A DNA stretch of 36,105 bases from Tannerella sp. (GCA_031270465.1 JAISXP010000059.1:1-36105); one strand, 5' to 3'. Numbered from the stretch's first letter, positions 26,260-34,996 are shown. Numbers and translations are program-made. The notes: generated by a model not told the origin, from the letters alone.

Positions 26260-28905
26260 TTAATGAACGGTACGGTACATTTCTAAAACCAGTCCGAATA
26301 ATGCATGAACAATTTCCATTGTAGACGGAATCCTGCCCAAAGGAATTGCTTCAGCAATCAATGATTTGCCGCGTTCGATCAGCAGTTTTGCCTGTTCTCT
26401 GTCTTTCCATCTATAAGAATCAAAATTTTCATTAAACATTATTACATACTGTTCGCCACCTGTTGGCGTCATTTCAAGCACAAACTTCTGTTCGACGATT
26501 TTATAGGTAACTTCCTTTGTCTTTCTAATATTTTTCTCGCGACTGATTGTTTCTTTATTCCCGGGAAAATCATTGCATGTTGCTTCTGCTGCAGCCAGAT
26601 ACTTTTCATCATATCCGGGCATTCTGTTGATTCCTTTGCTTTTGATTATATATATCATCGTGTCCAGTTCGTAAAAGGCCTCCGTCATTTCCTTTTCTGC
26701 TTTCCGGTATCTCATCTGTGCTTTGACAGGGTACAATTCGAACAGTTGCCTGCGGAGGTTGTTGTGAATTTCCAGTCTTTTGAAGAGGTCGCTTTCCCCG
26801 GCTTTCAAACTTTTTTCGAGTTCGGAAAGTCGTTCGCTGACTTTGGCCGCGGTTTGCCTGTCTGCTTCCGGGATTTCGCCGGTAGCATTTATTTCATGTA
26901 TGTCCTGTCTGGCTGCCGAGATTTTTTTTAAAATATCTTCTTCCGAAGGAACTTCGGCCTGCTTGATTTCAATGTCCAGTTCTTTGGTATAATCCAGTAA
27001 CGGGAAAAAAGCTTTGAAGTGCATGGTTTGCGCCTTGTCTACCTTTATGGTAATCTCCACATCGCTGTTTTGGGGTAATGTATACGGAATGTCTTCGCCG
27101 GTTATGATCACTTCGCGGATCAGGTCGTTCAATTCTGGGTCAGCGCCTACGGCATTACAGTCTCCCTGATAGATGCCGATACAAAACCAGTCATCTTTTT
27201 CTCCTTTACGTATTTTACACGTGGTCTTCAGACCTTTGACGACACCCGTAGCCGGCAGATTTCTGTTTTTTTCCAGTCCCTTGACGGGAAAGAAACCAAG
27301 GCCATCCTTGTTTTCGAAATACTTGGCAATGCCGACATGATAAGATAAAACCTGCGTTTTGGGAAAGTCGATACTTTGAATGATATTGAATTGATCGGGT
27401 TCGCAGTCCAGCCGGTTTCCTTTTTCGTCGAATACCTGTATCTCGAACGAATTGGAACGATTTTCAAGCAGAAGGACTTCAATGAGGGTTGCTTTCCTGT
27501 CGCTGATGCGCTTCAATCCGCTTGACCAGGCTTCGTCGACACGCCTAATGCCGACAAAGATCTCGTTTGGAAAGCGTTCGGTTGATTTTTCTTTCAACGC
27601 CTTGATGGAAACCAGTGCATTCTTTTCCATGCCTGTCGCTTCATATTTGACGTCCAGTCGGAGTTTATCTGCGTAAGGTGTCGAACCGCCATCGCCGCCT
27701 CCCTGCTGTACGGTTTTGGGGTCTTCAGCAACAGCGGGGATATCCACATCCACAGTAGAAGCGTAGATCGCAGCTCCCTGTGCTACGACTGTCATCGGAT
27801 CTTTGGACGTGTCTACGTGCTCGGTGATTTGTTCGCGCAACATGCACCGCAGGATGGGCGAATGGGTGGGTCCGCCCACCGGAATAAGCGCGTCGAGGTC
27901 GGCGCCCTGCAGGTTGTTGCGCTTCAGCAGTCCTTTCGCAATGTCGATGGCTTTCTGAAAGATGGGCGAGAGGACGCGCTCCATGTCTTTCTGCGTGACG
28001 GTTACGTCTACTTCGGGAGCTTCGCCTTCTTCGTCCTCAAAGGGCAGGTCGCCCAGATCGGTAAGGATATTGTGCTTGTCCCTGAACGACATTTGAATCT
28101 TGGCTTCTTCGGCCAGCCGCTTGACGCCGTTTCGCAAAATCTCTCTCCTGTCGGGGTCGTTAAGAATACCTTCGATGACAAAATTTTTCTGGAGGTACGG
28201 CAGGATAATCTGGTCGACGATGGCTTCGTCGAGGTTTTTGCCGCCGAGCCAGTTATCTCCGTCGGTATCTTTGACGGACAGGATTCCTTCTTCGGCTTTT
28301 ACGAGTGTGGCGTCGAAGGTGCCGTCGCCAAAGTCGAATACGAGCCAGTATCCGTCTTTTTTTTCGGCGTCCAGGCCGTAAGCAGTTGCCGCAGCAACCG
28401 GTTCCTGAAGCAAAACGACCTGCTTGAATCCGGCCAGTTTGGCTGCCTTGATGGTTGCTTCGTTTTGTGGACTGAGGAATTTGGCGGGCACGGTGATTAC
28501 TATCGACGAGAGATTTTCGTCCAGTACCAGTGATTTCAGTTTTTTCAGTACTTCGGCCGACAGTTCTTCCGAAGGAATTTCCCTGTTCATGTGGCTGCTT
28601 CGATAGGTATGTGTGGTACCCATTGTGCGTTTAAATTCGATATATGAATTGGTTTCGCCCTTTTTGAAATCCTTCATCGCCCTCATTACATTCAAATCCT
28701 TCATCGCCCTCGTTGTGTCGTTTTTCATCACATTCATTGCCGGGTCGCCGACCTGCACGACCTGTTTTTTGTTGAAATATACGCAGGAAGGCACGATATC
28801 CTTCAGTATGTCGGATTTTATGATTCTGGGGACGCCGTTTTCCATCCGGGCGATGGCTGAATTGGTTGTGCCCAGGTCGATGCCGTAGTCAATTTTCGTT
28901 CTCAT
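26260..28905 (-). CDS. Hsp70-family protein, paralogue B (DnaK-like NBD and SBD with novel C-terminal helical domain; G-to-D in phosphate-2 loop)
   Basis: 'DYGIDLGTTNSAIA', 'EPVAAATAYGLDAEKKDGYWLVFDFGDGTFDATLV', 'IPVGGPTHSPILR'; 881 aa; C-terminus unrelated to DnaK lid in sequence. Confidence 0.92.
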   Translation of the reverse strand: MRTKIDYGIDLGTTNSAIARMENGVPRIIKSDILKDIVPSCVYFNKKQVVQVGDPAMNVMKNDTTRAMKDLNVMRAMKDFKKGETNSYIEFKRTMGTTHTYRSSHMNREIPSEELSAEVLKKLKSLVLDENLSSIVITVPAKFLSPQNEATIKAAKLAGFKQVVLLQEPVAAATAYGLDAEKKDGYWLVFDFGDGTFDATLVKAEEGILSVKDTDGDNWLGGKNLDEAIVDQIILPYLQKNFVIEGILNDPDRREILRNGVKRLAEEAKIQMSFRDKHNILTDLGDLPFEDEEGEAPEVDVTVTQKDMERVLSPIFQKAIDIAKGLLKRNNLQGADLDALIPVGGPTHSPILRCMLREQITEHVDTSKDPMTVVAQGAAIYASTVDVDIPAVAEDPKTVQQGGGDGGSTPYADKLRLDVKYEATGMEKNALVSIKALKEKSTERFPNEIFVGIRRVDEAWSSGLKRISDRKATLIEVLLLENRSNSFEIQVFDEKGNRLDCEPDQFNIIQSIDFPKTQVLSYHVGIAKYFENKDGLGFFPVKGLEKNRNLPATGVVKGLKTTCKIRKGEKDDWFCIGIYQGDCNAVGADPELNDLIREVIITGEDIPYTLPQNSDVEITIKVDKAQTMHFKAFFPLLDYTKELDIEIKQAEVPSEEDILKKISAARQDIHEINATGEIPEADRQTAAKVSERLSELEKSLKAGESDLFKRLEIHNNLRRQLFELYPVKAQMRYRKAEKEMTEAFYELDTMIYIIKSKGINRMPGYDEKYLAAAEATCNDFPGNKETISREKNIRKTKEVTYKIVEQKFVLEMTPTGGEQYVIMFNENFDSYRWKDREQAKLLIERGKSLIAEAIPLGRIPSTMEIVHALFGLVLEMYRTVH
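28667..28720. repeat. 27-bp in-frame tandem duplication in Hsp70 B
   Basis: AAATCCTTCATCGCCCTC at 28667-28684 and 28694-28711 (period 27); encodes AMKDLNVMRAMKDF; Hsp70 A has only one unit. Confidence 0.8.
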
Positions 28906-28924
28906 CTTTTCATTCGTTTGGGGA

Positions 28925-28963
28925 ATATCCCCTTCTCCGCCTTGCGGGGGAGAAGGGGGATAT
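28925..28963 (-). other. GC-rich hairpin between the two Hsp70 genes
   Basis: ATATCCCCTTCTCCGC-ctt-GCGGGGGAGAAGGGGGATAT, imperfect stem with C bulges, ends about 20 nt before the Hsp70 B ATG. Confidence 0.6.
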
Positions 28964-28988
28964 CCGTAACAAGTGACTGTTATGAATA

Positions 28989-31565
28989 CTATTTCAAAGT
29001 GCCTCCACCGGGTGTTTCATCGTCAGGAAGCATTTGATGCAATGCCAAGACAATAGCCCGAACTTCGGAAGTTCTACCCAAAGCGACCAGTTGATTGCCT
29101 TTTTCAATCAACTGTTTTGCCATTGCAGGATTAGACCAGTGGAGTGAGTGGAAGTTTTGGGCATAGTGATTCAGGAACTGCACAAACATCAGGCCTCCGG
29201 TTACTGTATCGACAAGTTGAAAGTGCAATCCTTTCATTTCCTGCGTCAATTTCTTTGCTTCCTTCACATCTTTAGCAGGGATGATTTGCCTCATCTTTCT
29301 GTTAAAGTCATCCACCATGGCTTTCAATTTGCCCATATCCAGGTTATTTGCGCTGTCGCCAATTTTTTCTATCAACTCATTTAATTCAAGACTGGCGTCT
29401 TTCATTTCCCTTTCTGCTTCCGGCCATTTATCCTCCGAACTGCCGGCGGCACCTAATTTGAGCATTTGCTTGCGGAGACTGTTTTGAATGTTCATTTTCC
29501 CGTCGGCGCTGCCTTTTTCGTTTTCCAGTTTTCCTTCGAGTCTGTCAAGTTCTTCGACGACTTCGGCTGCTCCTGCCTTTATTGCCTTCGCTTTTGCATC
29601 GGCGATTTGTTTTGAAAGGTCTGTTACCGAAGGCATCGCGGTTTGCTTGATTTCAATGTCCAGTTCTTCGGCATAATCCAGTGACGGGAAATAAGCTTTG
29701 AAGTGCATGGATTGCGATTCGTCTATCTTGATGGTAATATCCACGTTGCTGTTTTCCGGCAACAAATTGGGAATGGTATCGCCGGTTATGATTACTTCGC
29801 AGATCAGGTCGTTCAGCGCCGGGTCGGTGCCTTTGGCATTGTAGTCGCCCTGATAGATTGGAATGCGTATCCTGTCCTGCGAATTGCGGGGTCTGATTTT
29901 TTTTCGGGTTTTGAGGCCGTTTACCACACCCGTAGCCGGTAAGGTCTTGCTTTTTTCCAATCCTTTGACGGGAAAGAACAGGTCGGCTTCCTCGTCTTCG
30001 AAATACTTGGCAATGCCGACATGATAAGATAAAACCTGCATTTTGGTCACGCCGCCGATACCTTGAATGATATTGAACTGATCGGGTTCGCAGCTCAGCC
30101 TGTTTCCTTCTTCGTCGAATACCTGTATATCGAACGAGTTGGAACGATTTTCAAGCAGAAGGACTTCTACAAGGGATGCTTTCCTGTCGCTGATGCGCTT
30201 CAAACCGCTTGACCAGGCTTCGTCGGCACGCTTGATGTCGACAAAGATCTCGTTTGGAAAGTGTCCGGTTGATTTTTCTCTCAGCGCCTTGATGGAAACC
30301 AGTTCATTCTTTTCCACGCTTGTTGCTTCATATTTGACGTCCAGTCGGAGTTTATCCGCGTGAGGTGTCGAACCGCTATCGCCGCCTCCCTGCTGTCCGG
30401 TTTTGGGGTCTTCAGCAACAGCGGGGATATCCACATCCACAGTAGAAGCGTAGAGCGCAGCTCCCTGTGCTACGACTGTCATCGGATCTTTGGACGTGTC
30501 TACGTGCTCGGTGATTTGTTCGCGCAACATGCGCCGCAGGATGGGCGAATGGGTGGGTCCGCCCACCGGAATAAGCGCGTCGAGGTCGGCGCCCCGCAGG
30601 TTGTTGCGCTTCAGCAGTCCTTTCGCAATGTCGATGGCTTTCTGAAAGATGGGCGAGAGGACGCGCTCCATGTCTTTCTGCGTGACGGTTACGTCTACTT
30701 CGGGAGTTTCGCCGTATTCGTCCTCAAAGGGCAGGTCGCCCAGATCGGTAAGGATATTGTGCGCGTCCTTGAACGACATTTGAATCTTGGCTTCTTCGGC
30801 CAGCCGCTTGACGCCGTTTCGCAAAATCTCTCTCCTGTCGGGGTCGTTAAGAATACCCTCGATGGCAAAATTTTTCTGGAGGTGCGGCAGGATAATCTGG
30901 TCGACGATGGCTTCGTCGAGGTTTTTGCCGCCGAGCCAGTTATCTCCGTCGGTATCTTTGACGGACAGGATTCCTTCTTCGGCTTTTACGAGTGCGGCGT
31001 CGAAGGTGCCGCCGCCAAAGTCGAATACGAGCCAGTATCCGTCTTTTTTTTCGGCATCCAGGCCGTAAGCAGTTGCCGCAGCAACCGGTTCCTGAAGCAA
31101 AACGACCTGCTTGAATCCGGCCAGTTTGGCTGCCTGGATGGTTGCTTCGTTTTGTGGACTGAGGAATTTGGCGGGCACGGTGATTACTATCGACGAGAGG
31201 TTTTCGTCCAGTACCAGTGATTTCAGTTTTTTCAGTACTTCGGCCGACAGTTCTTCCGAAGGAAATTCCCTGTTCATGTACCTGCTCCGATAGGTATGTG
31301 TGGTACCCATTGTGCGTTTAAATTCGATATATGTATTGGTTTCGCCCTTTAGGAAAATCTTCAATATCCTCGTTATGTCGTTTTTCATCGCATTCACTGC
31401 CGGGTCGCCGACCAGCACGGCCTGTTTTTTGTTGAAATGTACGCAGGAAGGCACGGTATCCTTCAGCGTGTCGGATTTTATGATTCTGGGGACGCCTCTT
31501 TCCATCCGGGCGATGGCTGAATTGGTTGTGCCCAGGTCGATGCCGTAGTCAATTTTAATTCTCAT
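28989..31565 (-). CDS. Hsp70-family protein, paralogue A (DnaK-like NBD and SBD with novel C-terminal helical domain)
   Basis: 858 aa; 'DYGIDLGTTNSAIA', 'LVFDFGGGTFDAALV', 'IPVGGPTHSPILRRMLREQITEHV'; near-identical to B over N-terminal ~2/3. Confidence 0.93.
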   Translation of the reverse strand: MRIKIDYGIDLGTTNSAIARMERGVPRIIKSDTLKDTVPSCVHFNKKQAVLVGDPAVNAMKNDITRILKIFLKGETNTYIEFKRTMGTTHTYRSRYMNREFPSEELSAEVLKKLKSLVLDENLSSIVITVPAKFLSPQNEATIQAAKLAGFKQVVLLQEPVAAATAYGLDAEKKDGYWLVFDFGGGTFDAALVKAEEGILSVKDTDGDNWLGGKNLDEAIVDQIILPHLQKNFAIEGILNDPDRREILRNGVKRLAEEAKIQMSFKDAHNILTDLGDLPFEDEYGETPEVDVTVTQKDMERVLSPIFQKAIDIAKGLLKRNNLRGADLDALIPVGGPTHSPILRRMLREQITEHVDTSKDPMTVVAQGAALYASTVDVDIPAVAEDPKTGQQGGGDSGSTPHADKLRLDVKYEATSVEKNELVSIKALREKSTGHFPNEIFVDIKRADEAWSSGLKRISDRKASLVEVLLLENRSNSFDIQVFDEEGNRLSCEPDQFNIIQGIGGVTKMQVLSYHVGIAKYFEDEEADLFFPVKGLEKSKTLPATGVVNGLKTRKKIRPRNSQDRIRIPIYQGDYNAKGTDPALNDLICEVIITGDTIPNLLPENSNVDITIKIDESQSMHFKAYFPSLDYAEELDIEIKQTAMPSVTDLSKQIADAKAKAIKAGAAEVVEELDRLEGKLENEKGSADGKMNIQNSLRKQMLKLGAAGSSEDKWPEAEREMKDASLELNELIEKIGDSANNLDMGKLKAMVDDFNRKMRQIIPAKDVKEAKKLTQEMKGLHFQLVDTVTGGLMFVQFLNHYAQNFHSLHWSNPAMAKQLIEKGNQLVALGRTSEVRAIVLALHQMLPDDETPGGGTLK

Positions 31566-32524
31566 GATTGTACTGTATTTGTAATATTATTGTTGTTAAT
31601 GGATGAATCCTGACTGTCGTCGTCCTGCGGACCTACGGATACTTCGATTTGTGCGGACTGAATCATTTTGCCGTTGTAGTTGACTTGCGGGACTATCACT
31701 TTCGTGATGACTTCGGCGCCGGCCTCGAGGTTCTCGTCGGGGATGGAGTTGACTACGGTTACTTTCATGCCTTCGTGGAATTCTTTTCCGAGCAGTTGGG
31801 GCACTTCGTATCCGTTGGCGGCAAGGTTGTCTTTCAATGTGCCTACCGAGCGTTTCAACTGTTTCAGGCCTTTGGTGCCTTCGCTCATCAGGCTGATGTT
31901 TCGTTCGATCACGTTGATTTCGCTTGCCACCTTCAGCGCCAGCGAATGGTCGATTTCGGGTTCGGGCGTATCCGATTCAACCGGTACCTGATTTTCCAGC
32001 TTTTTGACCAGAAGCTGTATTTCCCGGTCAAACTCGTTCACCAGTTTTTCTTCGATTTCGTCTTTCGTTTTGCCCACCTGTTCGATGATGGCGGACTTGT
32101 CGGTTTTCTGCCGCCTGCTCAGGAACCAGTAGACCAGCACGGAGAGGATGATGGCCATGAGGAGGACAATCACGACGTAGAGGGTGGTGTTGCTTACCGA
32201 GCGGCCGACTTCCTGAAACCGCTGGTTGGCGGAGGCTTCGGTGGTCGAGATTTTTACGCCGAGCTGGTCTGCCGTTTCGCGGATGGCCTGGCTGTTGCTT
32301 TGTGTCGACTGCCGGAGTGTCTCGATGGTTTCGCCGGCGGCCTTGAGCCGGGTCTGCAGGGCGGTTACTTCGCCGCGCAGTTTTCGCGTTTCCGTACGGA
32401 GCGTCTGCAGTTCGCTTTTTACGGTCTGCAACTCCTTTTTCAGTTCATCCGTTGCCGGATTGCCGTTCTGTGCCGACGCTGCTGCGCCTGCCAGAAGGAA
32501 TAGAGCCAATACAATTTTTTTCAT
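31562..32524 (-). CDS. membrane-anchored GrpE-like protein: signal peptide, periplasmic coiled coil, TM, cytosolic GrpE-like head
   Basis: Signal 'MKKIVLALFLLAGAAASAQ'; coiled coil aa ~25-105; TM 'LYVVIVLLMAIILSVLVYWFL'; C-terminal 'LKRSVGTLKDNLAANGYEVPQLLGKEFHEGMKVTVVNSIPDENLEAGAEVITKVIVPQVNYNGKMIQSAQIEVSVG' resembles GrpE 'GxEPFDPNLHEAVxxVPxxDxxxGTVxxVLQKGYxLNGRVLRPAxVxVS'; ATGA overlap with Hsp70 A. Confidence 0.7.
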   Translation of the reverse strand: MKKIVLALFLLAGAAASAQNGNPATDELKKELQTVKSELQTLRTETRKLRGEVTALQTRLKAAGETIETLRQSTQSNSQAIRETADQLGVKISTTEASANQRFQEVGRSVSNTTLYVVIVLLMAIILSVLVYWFLSRRQKTDKSAIIEQVGKTKDEIEEKLVNEFDREIQLLVKKLENQVPVESDTPEPEIDHSLALKVASEINVIERNISLMSEGTKGLKQLKRSVGTLKDNLAANGYEVPQLLGKEFHEGMKVTVVNSIPDENLEAGAEVITKVIVPQVNYNGKMIQSAQIEVSVGPQDDDSQDSSINNNNITNTVQS

Positions 32525-32572
32525 CGTTCTTTTATTTTAAATGTGTGTTATAAATTTGTTTTGAGATCTTTT

Positions 32573-34996
32573 TCATCTTTCTTTCATTGTCAACATGCCG
32601 AGGGCCGACAGCAGCCAGAAGAATCCGTACACGATGAGCGTGCCCGATACCCACCTGGGCATCGGCAGCCAGTCGAAATACCAGATCAGGAACAGCGCCA
32701 GTTCGGGCAGAAAGAGTATCAGATGCTGCGAGTGCCAGAAGCGCGACATCTTCGAGCGGTTCAGCCGCCGCGTGTTGCACAGCAGCATCATCCGTATGTT
32801 GTCGTATGCCCAGAAGAATCCGTAGATGCTGAATATGGCGTGCCATACGGAGTTGACGGAGAGATTGCCCAGGTCGATGATGCAGACGGCGATGAGCGGC
32901 AGGAGCAGCGAGCGGAAGAAATAGGTCCAGTACATCACTCCGGGCGAGCCGTTGAGGCGAAACATGGTCGATGCCAGGTGGCCTCCGGGATTCATGGCTT
33001 TCAGTTGCTGGATTTTGAACATTGCATAAAACAGTATGCCGAAGGCAAGCACCCAGAAGCTTATGCTGTCGAGAAGCGAGAGGGCTGTTTTTTCCTGCAC
33101 GATCATGTAGGTATTTTTATATATATAGAAAAGCCACATGTTCGCAAGGAAAGTGATGAATACGCCGAAGGCGGGCATTCGCCGCTTCACGAGGCTGGCG
33201 ATGCCGTAGGATGTGCAGAAGAACCAGAACATGACGAGGGAGTACGGCAGGCTGCGGACAAATTTGCCGACGGCGGCGGGGTCGGACACGACATGCCACC
33301 GGTATTCGAGCAGCGCGAACAGGGCGACGGGTATGATCGTGGTCCAGAAGAAGTATTTCACGGCAGCCCATGCCGTACCGCCGCGAAACGTCAGTCCGTT
33401 GATTGTCGTACGGCGCTTTGGCGCGGGCTGTCTTTTTCCGGCCGGCTTTGGTGCGGGGGGTTTTTGGCCGGAAGCTTTTTGTTCGAAAACCGTTTTCGCG
33501 GGTGTCCTCTGTACGGGTGCCCTCTGTACGGGCTGTTCACTGTTTCCGCTCTGCTTTCCGCCCGACAGCGCTTCCCTGTTTTTTTCCAGTCGGGCGCGAA
33601 CTTCGGAGTTGAGTTCCATTTTTTCGATTTCTGCCATCAGCGTGTGCGCCTCGTTTATCTTCTTTATAAGGACTGTCACGTTCGGACGGTTTTCAATCAT
33701 GCTGTTCACGTCGGCAATCGTCATGTCCAGCGCCTTGTCTGCAATGAGGGAGCTTAGTGTCCGGTAATGCCCTCCGGCGCCCGAACTGCCGCCCATGTTC
33801 GCCAGCGTTTTTCTGCTGTCTTCGAATCTTTTCCTGAGCGCGCTCCCGACGACGAGCGACTGTCCCTTGAGGAGGAGGCTTTCGGCGACATCTTTTTTCG
33901 ATTTGCCCGTCGCGGGCGAGTTGTCGTCAGCGTTTTTCAGCATTTTGAGGAGCGGCTTTGTTTCGTTCAGCAGTTCTTGTGCGTCTTCTACGGTTTGGTT
34001 TCTTTCTTTTTTCAGCATCTGTGCGAGCATGGCCAGCGCCATCATTGTTTCGAGGTTTTCCTGCTGGCCTTCGCTGTCTGCCTTGCTGTTGTTGTAGTAG
34101 TCGATGGAGCACAGGAGGATTTCTTCGGCGACGCTGTCGGTGGCCGACGTGTATTTGAGGTCGTTGGCGCCGGTGAGGTTTTTCAGCGTCGCGAGGTCGC
34201 CCGACGTGTCGTCGTAGAGTTTGCTGCCGATGCTGTCGGCTCTGGCGGGATTATCCTTTCGTTTCCGTGCGGCGTCTTCTGCCTTGCGTTCGATTTCGGC
34301 AGCAAATCCTTTGGCAAATTCTTCCATGAAGTCGCTTTTGGCGGCAAAGCTGAGCGTCGACAGCGCTTTTATCGCTCTGGCCGTGGTGATGTTTCGTTTG
34401 TTTGCGCTCTCGATGTCTTTCATGAGCGTGCGCAAGAAGGAGAGTTCGAGTTCGGCTGCCGTCACTCTGAAGGTTTTGTCGGTTGTCCGTGTGACGAAGT
34501 CGCGGAGGCAGTCGCTTTCGAGGAATTTGATTTTGAGCGCAAGCGCCTGTTCGAAAGCGGCGACGGCGCCCGACTTCATCTGCTGGCTGCGGCAGAGGAG
34601 CAGAGTGGAGAGGTTGTGGAAGGCGGAACTGTTGCGCGGCGTGACCGTGCCGGAGGCGGTGAGTTTCGTCCATATTTCGGCGGCGTAGTCGGGGTCGTTG
34701 TCTGCCAGGGCGTCGAAGGCAGGCTCGTCCGTGATGTCGTTGCCGGTATAGAACCAGAAGAGAGCGGCATTCATGCGGTCGCTGTCGAGGTCGAGGCGCG
34801 AGGCGGCTTCGCTTACCGCGGTGTCGGTGCGCGAGAGTGTGCCGAGCGCCGGGAAGGCACAGTCTTCTCCCCGTGGCGGCTCCTGACCTGCTTCCAGGTA
34901 CATTAGCAGCCGGCTTATCTTCGCATTGCGTTCTCTTGCGGTTGCCCCGGCAAGCAGACCGATTACGCGGTACGGGTTGTTCAGAATGCTTTTCAT
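32573..34996 (-). CDS. large polytopic membrane protein with degenerate J-domain-like N-terminus, helical-repeat middle and ~8 C-terminal TM helices
   Basis: 807 aa; N-terminus 'LNNPYRVIGLLAGATARERNAKISRLLMYLEAGQ' (J-like NPYxVLGL... without HPD), Pro-rich linker 'PVQRAPVQRTPAKTVFEQKASGQKPPAPKPAGKRQPAPKRR', then hydrophobic helices such as 'YFFWTTIIPVALFALLEY' and 'HLILFLPELALFLIWYFDWL'. Confidence 0.7.
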   Translation of the reverse strand: MKSILNNPYRVIGLLAGATARERNAKISRLLMYLEAGQEPPRGEDCAFPALGTLSRTDTAVSEAASRLDLDSDRMNAALFWFYTGNDITDEPAFDALADNDPDYAAEIWTKLTASGTVTPRNSSAFHNLSTLLLCRSQQMKSGAVAAFEQALALKIKFLESDCLRDFVTRTTDKTFRVTAAELELSFLRTLMKDIESANKRNITTARAIKALSTLSFAAKSDFMEEFAKGFAAEIERKAEDAARKRKDNPARADSIGSKLYDDTSGDLATLKNLTGANDLKYTSATDSVAEEILLCSIDYYNNSKADSEGQQENLETMMALAMLAQMLKKERNQTVEDAQELLNETKPLLKMLKNADDNSPATGKSKKDVAESLLLKGQSLVVGSALRKRFEDSRKTLANMGGSSGAGGHYRTLSSLIADKALDMTIADVNSMIENRPNVTVLIKKINEAHTLMAEIEKMELNSEVRARLEKNREALSGGKQSGNSEQPVQRAPVQRTPAKTVFEQKASGQKPPAPKPAGKRQPAPKRRTTINGLTFRGGTAWAAVKYFFWTTIIPVALFALLEYRWHVVSDPAAVGKFVRSLPYSLVMFWFFCTSYGIASLVKRRMPAFGVFITFLANMWLFYIYKNTYMIVQEKTALSLLDSISFWVLAFGILFYAMFKIQQLKAMNPGGHLASTMFRLNGSPGVMYWTYFFRSLLLPLIAVCIIDLGNLSVNSVWHAIFSIYGFFWAYDNIRMMLLCNTRRLNRSKMSRFWHSQHLILFLPELALFLIWYFDWLPMPRWVSGTLIVYGFFWLLSALGMLTMKER
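33500..33535. repeat. 15-bp tandem repeat in the Pro-rich linker of the 807-aa membrane protein
   Basis: GGGTGTCCTCTGTAC GGGTGCCCTCTGTAC GGGCTG; encodes PVQRAPVQRTP. Confidence 0.8.

Noticed and set aside
27817-31220. Paired plus-strand ORFs (27817-28533 and 30360-31220) with near-identical sequences
   Set aside because: Their similarity simply mirrors the Hsp70 A/B duplication on the opposite strand.
33767-34906. 379-aa plus-strand ORF
   Set aside because: Antisense to the 807-aa membrane protein; no domain support.
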